Numbered from the stretch's first letter, positions 1 to 6,897 are shown. The stretch: DNA of 13,262 nt from DATCSE01 sp036568605 (GCA_036568605.1 DATCSE010000562.1:1-13262); one strand, 5' to 3'. Numbers and translations: made by a program. Notes: generated from the letters alone by a model not told the origin.

Positions 1-1295
1 ACCTCGCTGCGCGTGATTGTCTTCTTGCGCTTTGCCGTCGGCAGGATGCGCTGCGCGGCGCCCGCCTCGTCGATCACGTCGATGGCCTTGTCGGGCAGGT
101 GCCGGTCGTTGATGTACTTGGCCGACAGTTCGGCCGCCGCCTGCAGCGCGCCGACCGCGTACTTGACGCTGTGGTGCTCCTCGAAGCGCGACTTCAGGCC
201 CTTCAGGATCTCGACCGTCTGCTCCACCGAAGGCTCGATCACATCGACCTTCTGGAAGCGCCGCGACAGTGCCGCGTCCTTCTCGAAGATGCCGCGGTAC
301 TCGGTGAAGGTGGTTGCGCCGATGCACTTCAGCGTGCCGTTGGACAGCGCCGGCTTGAGCAGGTTGCTCGCGTCCAGCGTGCCGCCCGATGCGGCGCCAG
401 CGCCGATCAGCGTGTGGATCTCGTCGATGAACAGGATCGCGTTCGGCTGGTCCTTCAGGTGCTTGAGCACGCCCTTCAGGCGCTGCTCGAAATCGCCGCG
501 GTACTTGGTGCCCGCAAGCAGCGCGCCCATGTCGAGCGCGTAGACGGTCGAATCGGCCAGCACCTCGGGCACGTCGTTCTGCGTGATCCGCCACGCCAGG
601 CCCTCGGCGATCGCGGTCTTGCCGACGCCGGCCTCGCCAACCAGCAGCGGGTTGTTCTTGCGCCGCCGGCACAGGATCTGGATCACGCGCTCGACCTCGT
701 GCTCGCGGCCGATCAGCGGATCGATCTTGCCGTCGCGCGCGAGCTGGTTCAGGTTCTGCGTGAACTGGTCGAGCGGCGAGCCCTTGCCTTCGCCTTCTTC
801 CTTCTCGTTCTCCGCGCCGGAGCTGCCTTCGGTCGGCTTGGCCGGCTCCGGCGGATCGCTCTTCTTGATGCCGTGCGCGATGTAGTTCACCACGTCGAGG
901 CGCGTCACCCCTTGCTGGTGCAGGTAGTAGACGGCATGCGAATCCTTCTCGCCGAAGATCGCGACCAGCACGTTCGCTCCGGTCACTTCCTTCTTGCCGC
1001 TGCCGGTGGATTGCACATGCATGATCGCGCGCTGGATCACGCGCTGGAAACCCAGCGTCGGCTGCGTGTCGACCTCGTCGGAGCCGCCGACCGTCGGCGT
1101 GTTCTCCTTGATGAAGGCGAGCAGGCTCTTGCGCAGATCATCGCTGTTGGCCGAACAGGCGCGCAGGACTTCGGCGGCGGACGGATTGTCGAGCAGTGCC
1201 ATCAGCAGGTGCTCGACGGTGATGAACTCGTGGCGTTGCTGGCGCGCCTCGACGAACGCCATGTGCAGGCTGACCTCTAGCTCTTGCGCAATCAT
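1..1295 (-). CDS. clpA: ATP-dependent Clp protease ATP-binding subunit ClpA (3' part outside window)
   Basis: ClpA is the AAA+ unfoldase that feeds substrates to the ClpP peptidase in the cytoplasm. The first 431 codons are present; the gene runs off the left edge, so the second ATPase domain is missing only because of the window. Visible parts: a Clp N-domain (about residues 1-145, opening MIAQELEVSLHMAF), an acidic Gly/Glu linker (about 156-172), then the first ATPase domain. That domain has Walker A GEAGVGKT at 220-227, Walker B ILFIDE at 287-292, and the sensor-like GATT at 326-329. The ATG start overlaps the clpS stop by four bases (ATGA), which fixes the start and suggests translational coupling. 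ClpA rather than ClpB or ClpC is indicated by the N-domain, the lack of a long coiled-coil middle domain after D1 in the visible part, and the adjacent clpS. Confidence 0.97.
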   Translation of the reverse strand, partial: MIAQELEVSLHMAFVEARQQRHEFITVEHLLMALLDNPSAAEVLRACSANSDDLRKSLLAFIKENTPTVGGSDEVDTQPTLGFQRVIQRAIMHVQSTGSGKKEVTGANVLVAIFGEKDSHAVYYLHQQGVTRLDVVNYIAHGIKKSDPPEPAKPTEGSSGAENEKEEGEGKGSPLDQFTQNLNQLARDGKIDPLIGREHEVERVIQILCRRRKNNPLLVGEAGVGKTAIAEGLAWRITQNDVPEVLADSTVYALDMGALLAGTKYRGDFEQRLKGVLKHLKDQPNAILFIDEIHTLIGAGAASGGTLDASNLLKPALSNGTLKCIGATTFTEYRGIFEKDAALSRRFQKVDVIEPSVEQTVEILKGLKSRFEEHHSVKYAVGALQAAAELSAKYINDRHLPDKAIDVIDEAGAAQRILPTAKRKKTITRSE

Positions 1296-1657
1296 GCGGC
1301 CTCCATAATGCATTGCAGCGGGTGGCCACTGCGCCTCGCAGCAGCCAGCACCAATTCGACTTTCGTGGCCGCGACATCCTTCGAGTAGACGCCGCAGACG
1401 CCGCGCCCGTCATGGTGAATCTTCAGCATGATCTGGGTCGCGGTTTCGAGGTCGCGTTTGAAGTATTCCTGGAGCACCATCACGACGAACTCCATCGGTG
1501 TGTAATCGTCGTTGAGCAGCACCACCTGGTACATGCGCGGCGGTTCGGTCTTCTGCGCCTGGCGTTCGACGACAACCGCCCCACTCCCCTCGTCGGGAGC
1601 CGTCCGCACCGGTGGCGGCGCGGGGGGATTCGGCGTGTTCTCGGCCATGGATTTCAT
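1292..1657 (-). CDS. clpS: ATP-dependent Clp protease adaptor ClpS
   Basis: ClpS binds proteins with bulky hydrophobic N-terminal residues and hands them to ClpAP (bacterial N-degron pathway). With this start the protein has 121 residues. Residues 1-40 are a Pro-rich, probably disordered tail, the part known in the family to enter the ClpA pore. The folded core runs from about 43 to the end. The N-degron pocket is visible: Asn49, Asp50 and Asp51 in LLNDDYTPMEF, Met55 as gatekeeper, and His81 in LKIHHDG. These match N34, D35, D36, M40 and H66 of the E. coli protein. The start is uncertain: Met codons at 1711, 1696, 1657 and 1648 are all in frame and none has a clear Shine-Dalgarno sequence. 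The core is unaffected. The gene lies just upstream of clpA with a 4-base stop/start overlap and is divergent from the cold-shock gene. Confidence 0.95.
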   Translation of the reverse strand: MKSMAENTPNPPAPPPVRTAPDEGSGAVVVERQAQKTEPPRMYQVVLLNDDYTPMEFVVMVLQEYFKRDLETATQIMLKIHHDGRGVCGVYSKDVAATKVELVLAAARRSGHPLQCIMEAA

Positions 1658-1838
1658 TCTATCGACTTGCCGCGCGGGCGTTTCAACCGATCCCATATTG
1701 CGACTGGGCACGGATCCACAAGACCGTCAATAAGCAACGCCCAGGCCCGCCGATGGCGCGGCATTCGGCTCGCGGCAGGCCGATTTCAGCCGCAGTTCGC
1801 GCCGATTGTCACTCACAGTCTCCGACGGCTTACCTTTC

Positions 1839-1867
1839 TTGACAGCCCATGGGGCCCGGCGCAATAT
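1839..1867 (+). promoter_or_regulatory. Predicted sigma70 promoter of the cspD-like gene
   Basis: A perfect -35 box TTGACA lies at 1839-1844, then a 17-base spacer, then CAATAT at 1862-1867. The -10 keeps the three most important positions (second A, fifth A, final T). The transcript would begin near 1874 and give a leader of about 38 bases, shorter than the long thermosensor leader of E. coli cspA. The spacer contains the palindrome CCCATGGG (1846-1853). This is a prediction from sequence match and spacing only. Confidence 0.6.
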
Positions 1868-1911
1868 CGGCCGCGCCCCGACCAGGGGGAGACAAGCGCA
1901 GGGGAGCACAT

Positions 1912-2166
1912 ATGGCCATTGGCACTGTCAAATGGTTCAACGACGCCAAGGGCTTCGGGTTCATCGAACCCGAGTCCGGCGGCGAAGACGTTTTCGCACA
2001 TTTCTCGGCGATCCAGATGGAAGGATTCCGAACCTTGAAGCAAGGGGGCAAGGTGCGCTTCGAGGTCGTGCAGGGCCCCAAGGGTCAGCTCGCACAGAAC
2101 ATCCTCGCGATCGACGCCGAGCAGCCTGCCGACCGGTCAAGTGCCGGCGCGGCACAGGCGAGCTAG
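1912..2166 (+). CDS. cspD: Cold-shock domain protein, CspD type
   Basis: This is a single cold-shock-domain (OB-fold) protein of 84 residues that would bind single-stranded RNA or DNA. Both nucleic-acid-binding motifs are present: RNP1 KGFGFI at 13-18 and RNP2 VFAHF at 27-31, with the usual aromatic surface (Trp8, Phe15, Phe17, Phe28, Phe31). The stretches IQMEGFRTLK and QGPKG resemble CspD more than CspA. The divergent cspD/clpS-clpA arrangement is also that of E. coli. CspD there is a stationary-phase inhibitor of replication; whether this protein does the same is inference. The ATG at 1912 is chosen because GGGGAG sits 5 bases upstream and MxxGTVKWFN is the family start; a longer in-frame ORF from 1849 is not credible. 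Residues about 69-84 form a polar Ala/Ser tail beyond the fold, slightly longer than the 74-residue E. coli protein. Confidence 0.95.
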   Translation: MAIGTVKWFNDAKGFGFIEPESGGEDVFAHFSAIQMEGFRTLKQGGKVRFEVVQGPKGQLAQNILAIDAEQPADRSSAGAAQAS

Positions 2167-2194
2167 CAGCCGCCCAAATCCGTCTCGAATCCGG

Positions 2195-2221
2195 AGCAGA
2201 GCCCGCCTGAGCGGGCCTGCT
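2195..2221. terminator. Hairpin between convergent cspD and tannase genes
   Basis: AGCAG-A-GCCCGC, loop CTGA, GCGGGC-CTGCT forms an 11-pair stem with one bulged A at 2200. It lies 28 bases after the cspD stop and 23 bases after the end of the converging tannase gene. No T-run follows on either strand, so it is not a canonical intrinsic terminator. It may block 3' exonucleases or act together with Rho. Confidence 0.45.
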
Positions 2222-2244
2222 GGATCGGCGCGGGGGCGCAGCGG

Positions 2245-3981
2245 TCAATCGTCGGTATGACGATGGCGAGGGTGGCCATCGTCGTCGCGCTCGTTCACGC
2301 ACACGAAGCTCGCAGCGTCCTCGATGCTACCGCTTCCGGTGTAGCGCGCCTGCGCGGGATACGCGCACAAGGGCCGCGTGCGCCCCGGCCAAGGCGTACC
2401 GGCAGGCGCCGTGGCGATCAGGCTGGCGGGCGCGCGGCCTTTCTCGACCCAGTCGACGAGCGCGCCGAAGGCATCGAACTGCGATGTCGCGGGGCCGCCG
2501 CCGCAGTGGTTCATGCCTGGCACCGAGTACAGGCGCGCGAACCCCTGGGTCTTGCGCAGGCCGCCGGTATCCTGGACAAGCGCGTCATACCAGCGCATGT
2601 GGTACTTCGCCGAGAACACCGGGTCGGCCTGGCCGGTGTAGACGATGAGCTTGCCGTTGCCCTGGCGAAAGTGCTTGTAGTCGGTCGAGCTCGTGCCCAT
2701 GAACTGCATCGCCGATTCGGCGTACGCGCCACTGCGCCTGAAGATCTTCGGCGCGTCGGTGTCCATGTTGAAGCTGAGCACCCAGGGTACGAACGCGTCG
2801 TTGAGCCCGGGGAACGCGGGGTTCGGCCCGGCCGTGGCGACCACGGTGCTGCCCTGCAGGTCCGTGCCGCCGGTCGGGGAATTCGGTGGGGTCGTGAAGA
2901 TGAACGGCAGCGCGCCGCCGCCCAGCGTCGTGTTCAACGCAGTGTTCCCCGGCACCGGAAGGAGCGGACCGATCTTCCAGATGCGCCAGCCGGCCGCGGC
3001 CACGCCGGGATCCCAGAACCAGCCCGCGTAGAGCTGGCGGCCACGCGAATCCCGCGGCCCGCCGAAGACCTGTTTCAACGCGGTCACCTGTGCGGCCGAG
3101 AGCTGACCGGTGCCGGACGGGCCGAGGGTCGCGGGATCGAAGCGACAGGCCTGCGGGTTGAACACCATGCCATCGACCAACCCATCCTCGGCATCGCACT
3201 GCTGCAGGATCGCGTCGCCCACCACGGTCAACTCGGCGGCGGTGAACGAACTGGCCAGGTCGGGGTTTCCGAACGGCGTGACGCTGCGCGCCGCGCGCGC
3301 GAAAGCCTGCGAATCCCAGGCCTCGGCGACCGCGGCTTTCGGCAGATCCATGCCGGGGTTGCCGGCGACGATGCCGTCGAAGATGTCCGGGTAGCGCTGC
3401 GAGAACATCAGCCCTTCTCGGCCGCCCTCCGAGCAGCCCTCGAAGTACGAGTACCGGGCCGGCTCGCGGTAGTACGTGCGGATGACGGCTTTCGCCGCGA
3501 CCGCCACCAGGGCGGGCGCGCGGTAGCCGTAGTCGCTGCGCGCCTGCGGATCGAATCCGAACTCCATGGTGCCGGCCAACGTGGAGATGTTGGTCGCGTT
3601 GTCGTGCCCGCTGTCGGTCGACACCACCGCATAGCCCTGGCCGAGTTGCGCAGGGGCGGCGTCGCCGAGGTTCCCGTCGGTGCCGCCGCCTCCCTGGTAG
3701 TAGAACCGGCCGTTCCACGCGGTCGGCAGGCGCAGGTGGAACTTGATCGCATAGGTCTGCCCGTCCCGACCTTGGCGCTCGTCGATCTTGCCGACGATCT
3801 CGCAATGGTCGGGCAGTGTCGCGGTCGTGGCATTGAGCTGCGCGGTCGTGATCGTCGCGCCGTCTATCACGCGACCCAGCAACGCATTGCAGGCGATCGG
3901 GGTCGCAGCGTGGCCGGGCGTCGCGGCAGCGGCCAGCAGCAACGCACAGGCGGCAAGGAGAGCATGGGCAGCTCGCTTCAT
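2245..3981 (-). CDS. Secreted tannase/feruloyl esterase family alpha/beta-hydrolase
   Basis: This protein of 578 residues belongs to the tannase/feruloyl esterase family, which hydrolyses ester bonds in plant phenolics and includes MHETase-type enzymes. Residues 1-25 are a Sec signal peptide (MKR, hydrophobic Ala/Leu core, cleavage predicted after GHA), so it acts in the periplasm or outside. The CS-D-HC catalytic signature is complete: Cys183-Ser184 in GCSEGG, Asp453 in TGQADP, His492-Cys493 in NHCGGG. The two Cys are expected to form the disulfide that ties Ser to His. DAEDGLVDG at 263-271 matches the lid calcium-binding loop of the family. The ATG at 3981 is chosen over an upstream in-frame start because AGGAG lies 7 bases before it and the signal peptide begins there. 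The last 15 residues are very rich in Asp, His and Arg. The substrate cannot be told from sequence. It interrupts an otherwise housekeeping block. Confidence 0.9.
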   Translation of the reverse strand: MKRAAHALLAACALLLAAAATPGHAATPIACNALLGRVIDGATITTAQLNATTATLPDHCEIVGKIDERQGRDGQTYAIKFHLRLPTAWNGRFYYQGGGGTDGNLGDAAPAQLGQGYAVVSTDSGHDNATNISTLAGTMEFGFDPQARSDYGYRAPALVAVAAKAVIRTYYREPARYSYFEGCSEGGREGLMFSQRYPDIFDGIVAGNPGMDLPKAAVAEAWDSQAFARAARSVTPFGNPDLASSFTAAELTVVGDAILQQCDAEDGLVDGMVFNPQACRFDPATLGPSGTGQLSAAQVTALKQVFGGPRDSRGRQLYAGWFWDPGVAAAGWRIWKIGPLLPVPGNTALNTTLGGGALPFIFTTPPNSPTGGTDLQGSTVVATAGPNPAFPGLNDAFVPWVLSFNMDTDAPKIFRRSGAYAESAMQFMGTSSTDYKHFRQGNGKLIVYTGQADPVFSAKYHMRWYDALVQDTGGLRKTQGFARLYSVPGMNHCGGGPATSQFDAFGALVDWVEKGRAPASLIATAPAGTPWPGRTRPLCAYPAQARYTGSGSIEDAASFVCVNERDDDGHPRHRHTDD

Positions 3982-4047
3982 CGGGTGTCTCCTGTTGGTG
4001 TGGTTCGACGACGCTCGTCGACGCTGGGCCCGGTGCAAACTGGTTGC

Positions 4048-4074
4048 GTTATAGAACTACTATGCGATTGCCAA
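4048..4074 (-). promoter_or_regulatory. Candidate promoter of the tannase gene
   Basis: On the minus strand TTGGCA (4074-4069) is followed after 15 bases by TATAAC (4053-4048). Both boxes match the sigma70 consensus at five of six positions, but the spacer is two bases shorter than ideal. That is often seen at activator-dependent promoters. The transcript would begin near 4041, about 60 bases before the start codon. CCAA-T-TTGG (4071-4079) overlaps the -35 box and could be part of an operator. Confidence 0.4.
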
Positions 4075-4110
4075 TTTGGGGAGTTACCCGAACATCGCGT
4101 TTCACATAGT

Positions 4111-4126
4111 TAGCTTCATGAAGCTA
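4111..4126. repeat. Perfect 16-base palindrome upstream of the tannase gene
   Basis: TAGCTTCATGAAGCTA is identical to its reverse complement over all 16 bases. It lies in an AT-rich patch between the tannase promoter candidate and the icd terminator, centred about 78 bases upstream of the predicted tannase transcript start. That position fits an activator site. It is not followed by a T-run, so it is more likely a dimeric-regulator site than a terminator. No regulator gene is next to it. Confidence 0.55.
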
Positions 4127-4176
4127 TTCGCCGTCGGCCCCTCCACGCCTTCAAAGGCCGGAACCGCGATGGCCCG

Positions 4177-4215
4177 AAAAGTGAAAAGCCCCTGATTTCC
4201 GAAGAAACCAGGGGC
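4177..4215 (-). terminator. icd: Intrinsic terminator of icd with a cUUCGg tetraloop
   Basis: On the minus strand, 41 bases after the icd stop, a stem pairs 4209-4215 with 4188-4194 (7 pairs, GCCCCTG type). One mismatch follows (4208/4195), then four more pairs (4204-4207 with 4196-4199) closing on the loop TTCG with a C-G closing pair. TTTT (4187-4184) follows the stem directly, and a second TTTT lies three bases further. This is a textbook Rho-independent terminator, capped by the exceptionally stable UUCG tetraloop. Confidence 0.9.
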
Positions 4216-4256
4216 CTGTCAGGACGCTGTCGTCGGCAACCGACGTCGCGGTCGAC

Positions 4257-5510
4257 TTACATGTGGTCGATCATCACCTGGCCGAAGCCCGAGCACGACA
4301 CCTGGGTCGCGCCGTCCATCAGACGGGCGAAGTCATACGTCACCTTCTTCGACTGGATCGACTTTTCCATCGAGCTGATGATCAGGTCGGCAGCTTCCGT
4401 CCAGCCCATGTGGCGCAGCATCATCTCGGCAGAGAGGATCTCCGAGCCTGGGTTGACGTAGTCCTTGCCGGCGTACTTGGGCGCGGTGCCGTGAGTCGCC
4501 TCGAACATCGCGACCGAGTCCGAGAGGTTTGCCCCCGGTGCGATGCCGATGCCACCCACTTGCGCGGCCAGCGCGTCGGAGATGTAGTCGCCGTTCAGGT
4601 TCAGCGTCGCGATCACCGAGTACTCGGCCGGGCGCAGCAGGATCTGCTGCAGGAAGGCATCGGCGATCGAATCCTTGATCACGATGTCCTTGCCGGTCTT
4701 CGGGTTCTTGAACTTGCACCACGGGCCGCCGTCGATCAGTTCGGCGCCGAACTCCTTCTGCGCGAGCGCGTAGCCCCAGTCACGGAAGCCGCCCTCGGTG
4801 AACTTCATGATGTTGCCCTTGTGCACCAGCGTGACCGAGGGCTTGTCGTTGTCGATCGCGTACTGGATCGCCTTGCGCACGAGGCGCTCGGTACCTTCCT
4901 TGGAAACCGGCTTGATGCCGATCCCCGAGGTCCCCGGGAAGCGGATCTTCTTGACGCCGAACTCCTCCTGCAGGAACTTGATCAGCTTCTTCGCCTTCTC
5001 GCTCTCGGACTCGAACTCGATGCCGGCGTAGATGTCCTCCGAGTTCTCGCGGAAGATCACCATGTTGGTCTTCTCCGGCGCCTTGACCGGCGACGGCACG
5101 CCGTCGAAATACTGGATCGGCCGCAGGCAGACGTACAGGTCGAGCTCCTGGCGAAGCGCGACGTTCAGCGAGCGGATACCGCCGCCGACCGGCGTGGTCA
5201 GCGGCCCCTTGATCGAGATCACGTAATCCTTGACGGCATCGAGCGTCTCGGCCGGCAGCCACACGTCGGGACCATAGACCCGGGTCGATTTCTCGCCCGC
5301 ATAGACCTCCATCCAGTGGATCTTCTTCTTGCCACCGTAGGCCTTCGCGACCGCGGCATCGACCACCTTGATCATCACCGGCGTGATGTCCAGGCCGGTG
5401 CCGTCGCCCTCGATGTACGGGATGATCGGATGGTCCGGCACGTTCAGCGAGAAGTCGGCGTTGACGGTGATCTTCTGCCCGCCTTCGGGCACCTTGATGT
5501 GCTGGTACAT
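4257..5510 (-). CDS. icd: NADP-dependent isocitrate dehydrogenase
   Basis: This cytoplasmic TCA-cycle enzyme oxidises isocitrate to 2-oxoglutarate and CO2 with NADP+. The protein has 417 residues, against 416 in E. coli, and all key residues appear one position later. Substrate binding: Ser114, Asn116, Arg120, Arg130, Arg154, Tyr161, Lys231. Metal: Asp284, Asp308, Asp312. The IDH/IMDH signature lies around NLNGDYISD (304-312) and the following Gly-rich stretch. Lys345 and Tyr346 in THGTAPKYAG, with Tyr392 and Arg396, are the E. coli NADP-specificity set, so NADP rather than NAD is well supported. Ser114 corresponds to the serine phosphorylated by AceK in E. coli; no aceK is in view. The ATG start has GGAG 11 bases upstream. 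The gene is divergent from the DUF192 gene and is probably transcribed alone. Confidence 0.98.
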   Translation of the reverse strand: MYQHIKVPEGGQKITVNADFSLNVPDHPIIPYIEGDGTGLDITPVMIKVVDAAVAKAYGGKKKIHWMEVYAGEKSTRVYGPDVWLPAETLDAVKDYVISIKGPLTTPVGGGIRSLNVALRQELDLYVCLRPIQYFDGVPSPVKAPEKTNMVIFRENSEDIYAGIEFESESEKAKKLIKFLQEEFGVKKIRFPGTSGIGIKPVSKEGTERLVRKAIQYAIDNDKPSVTLVHKGNIMKFTEGGFRDWGYALAQKEFGAELIDGGPWCKFKNPKTGKDIVIKDSIADAFLQQILLRPAEYSVIATLNLNGDYISDALAAQVGGIGIAPGANLSDSVAMFEATHGTAPKYAGKDYVNPGSEILSAEMMLRHMGWTEAADLIISSMEKSIQSKKVTYDFARLMDGATQVSCSGFGQVMIDHM

Positions 5511-5643
5511 GGGGTGATGGGCTCCGCGCAGTGGAGAGTCGAGAGTGAGTCGGATGGAACGGGAAACGAGTTTTTGATTCTATGTCCGGTCGGCAGGCCG
5601 CGCCGGCCCGACGTTGATAATCCACCCTTCACTGCCCCGGCCG
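5511..5643. promoter_or_regulatory. Divergent icd / DUF192 intergenic region with two -10 candidates
   Basis: These 133 bases must hold the promoters for both divergent genes. A minus-strand TAGAAT (5582-5577) matches the -10 consensus at five of six positions and would serve icd with a leader of about 60 bases. A plus-strand GATAAT (5616-5621), also five of six, would serve the DUF192 gene with a very short leader. Neither has a recognisable -35 box at 16-18 bases, so these are weak calls. Confidence 0.35.
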
Positions 5644-6105
5644 ATGATGACCCGCCTGCTGTACACGTTCCGTCTCCCCGCATTCATCGCGCTGCTTGCC
5701 GCGGCCGCCGCCGCACCGGCGCAGGACGGTCCGCAGAAGCTCCCGGCGATCACGCTGAATGCCGGCATGCACCTGATCCAGGCCGAGGTCGCGCAGACGC
5801 CGCAGCAGCGCGCAACCGGGCTGATGTTCCGCCAGACGCTGGGCTCGAACGAAGGCATGCTGTTCGCATTCGAGGATGCCGGCCAGCAGTGCTTCTGGAT
5901 GAAGAACACGCTGCTGCCGCTGTCGGTCGCGTTCGTGGCCGACGACGGCAGCATCGTCAACATCGAGAACATGAAGCCGCAGACGCTGGACAGCCATTGC
6001 TCGACCAAGCCGGTGCGCTTCGTGCTCGAGATGAACGAGGGCTGGTTCACGAAGCGCGGCATCAAGCCGGGCTTCAAGCTGCAGGGCAAGCCGTTCGTCA
6101 AGTGA
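5644..6105 (+). CDS. Secreted DUF192 family protein
   Basis: This is a DUF192 protein of 153 residues; the biochemical function of the family is not established. Residues 1-26 form a signal peptide (MMTRLLYTFR, then a Leu/Ala-rich core, cleavage predicted after APA), so the mature protein is periplasmic or exported. The DUF192 domain fills about residues 34-150. Its signature FWMKNT at 84-89 is followed by LPLSVAF, and IVNIENM and PQTLDSHCS come later. Cys83, just before the signature, and Cys119 could form a disulfide after export. The start is either of two adjacent ATG codons (5644 or 5647); a TTG at 5614 opens the same frame but would put a Pro/His-rich stretch before the signal peptide. 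There is no clear ribosome-binding site. It is divergent from icd and stands alone before a strong terminator. Confidence 0.88.
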   Translation: MMTRLLYTFRLPAFIALLAAAAAAPAQDGPQKLPAITLNAGMHLIQAEVAQTPQQRATGLMFRQTLGSNEGMLFAFEDAGQQCFWMKNTLLPLSVAFVADDGSIVNIENMKPQTLDSHCSTKPVRFVLEMNEGWFTKRGIKPGFKLQGKPFVK

Positions 6106-6132
6106 CGCGGCCGCCACCGGGCCGCTGAACGC

Positions 6133-6162
6133 AAAAGGCCGGTCCAACGACCGGCCTTTTTT
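6133..6162. terminator. Bidirectional intrinsic terminator between the DUF192 gene and sodB
   Basis: GGCCGGTC (6137-6144), loop CAAC, GACCGGCC (6149-6156) form a perfect 8-pair GC-rich stem. It is preceded by AAAA and followed by TTTTTT. The A-run on one side and T-run on the other let it stop transcription in both directions, which suits the convergent DUF192 gene and sodB. It lies 27 bases after the DUF192 stop and 35 bases after the sodB stop. Confidence 0.95.
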
Positions 6163-6196
6163 GTTGCCTGGCGCTGCCGCGAGTCGCGGCGCGCGT

Positions 6197-6778
6197 TCAG
6201 CCGAAGTTGGCTTCCGCGAACTCCCAGTTCACGAGCGAGTTCAGGAACACCTCGACGAACTTCGGCCGCAGGTTGCGGTAGTCGATGTAGTAGGCATGCT
6301 CCCACACGTCGATGGTCAGCAGCGGCTTGTCGGCGGTGGTCAACGGCGTGCCGGCGGCACCCATGTTGACGATGTCGACGCTGCCGTCGGCCTTCTTGAC
6401 GAGCCAGGTCCAGCCGGAGCCGAAGTTGCCGACGGCGCTCTTCTGGAACGCGTCCTTGAAGGCGGCGTAGTCGCCCCACTTGGCCTTGATCGCTGCGGCC
6501 AGCGCACCCTTGGGCTCCCCGCCGCCGTTCGGCTTCATGCAGCTCCAGAAGAACGTGTGGTTCCAGATCTGCGCGGCATTGTTGTAGATGCCGCCCGACG
6601 ACTTCTTGACGATGTCCTCGAGCGACATGCTCTCGAACTCGGTCCCTTTCTGCAGGTTGTTCAGGTTCACGACGTAAGCGTTGTGGTGCTTGCCGTAGTG
6701 GTACTCGAGCGTTTCCTTGCTGAGGTGCGGGGCGAGTGCGTCCTGGGCGTAAGGCAACGGCGGCAGCTTGTGTTCCAT
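6197..6778 (-). CDS. sodB: Iron superoxide dismutase
   Basis: This enzyme converts superoxide to oxygen and hydrogen peroxide in the cytoplasm. It has 193 residues, the same as E. coli SodB, and the metal ligands appear one position later: His27, His74, Asp157, His161, with the DVWEHAYY signature at 157-164. Gln70 in NNAAQIWNH sits where Fe-type enzymes place the active-site glutamine, which points to iron rather than manganese. The ATG at 6778 has GAGG 9 bases upstream, and the alignment begins at the family N-terminus (MEHKLPPLPYA). The same frame stays open far upstream, but that is antisense-like overlap with xseA in another frame, not a fusion. It lies 119 bases downstream of xseA on the same strand, so it could be read from xseA, but more likely has its own promoter in that gap. 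Confidence 0.98.
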   Translation of the reverse strand: MEHKLPPLPYAQDALAPHLSKETLEYHYGKHHNAYVVNLNNLQKGTEFESMSLEDIVKKSSGGIYNNAAQIWNHTFFWSCMKPNGGGEPKGALAAAIKAKWGDYAAFKDAFQKSAVGNFGSGWTWLVKKADGSVDIVNMGAAGTPLTTADKPLLTIDVWEHAYYIDYRNLRPKFVEVFLNSLVNWEFAEANFG

Positions 6779-6849
6779 GGTGATCGACCTCGTTCGAGAG
6801 TTGCGGGGTGGTTGTGTGGTTGGTATTGGCGCGCAATGTCGCTCGACCC

Positions 6850-6855
6850 ATTGTA
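6850..6855 (-). promoter_or_regulatory. sodB: Candidate -10 box for sodB
   Basis: TACAAT on the minus strand (6855-6850) matches the -10 consensus at five of six positions. It lies 71 bases upstream of the sodB start, in the gap after xseA. No convincing -35 hexamer is found 16-18 bases further upstream, so this is only suggestive. Confidence 0.3.
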
Positions 6856-6897
6856 GGCAGCTTGCACGAGCGGCGCTCCGCTGCGCCGGCATCGCCG

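Noticed and set aside
99..1280. Plus-strand open frame of 393 codons opposite clpA
   Set aside because: Antisense shadow; clpA on the other strand is unmistakable.
1695..1730. Minus-strand CAATAT and TTGACG as a clpS promoter
   Set aside because: The two hexamers are 24 bases apart, too far for a sigma70 promoter, so I do not call it.
2257..4113. Plus-strand open frame of 618 codons opposite the tannase gene
   Set aside because: It mirrors the tannase codons in antisense, is Arg/Ala/Gly-rich without recognisable motifs, and the opposite strand has a complete enzyme with signal peptide and catalytic triad. Such frames are common in GC-rich DNA.
4263..6128. Plus-strand open frame of 621 codons opposite icd and running across the DUF192 gene
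   Set aside because: Antisense shadow of icd. It also runs through the DUF192 gene in the wrong frame and has no domain character.
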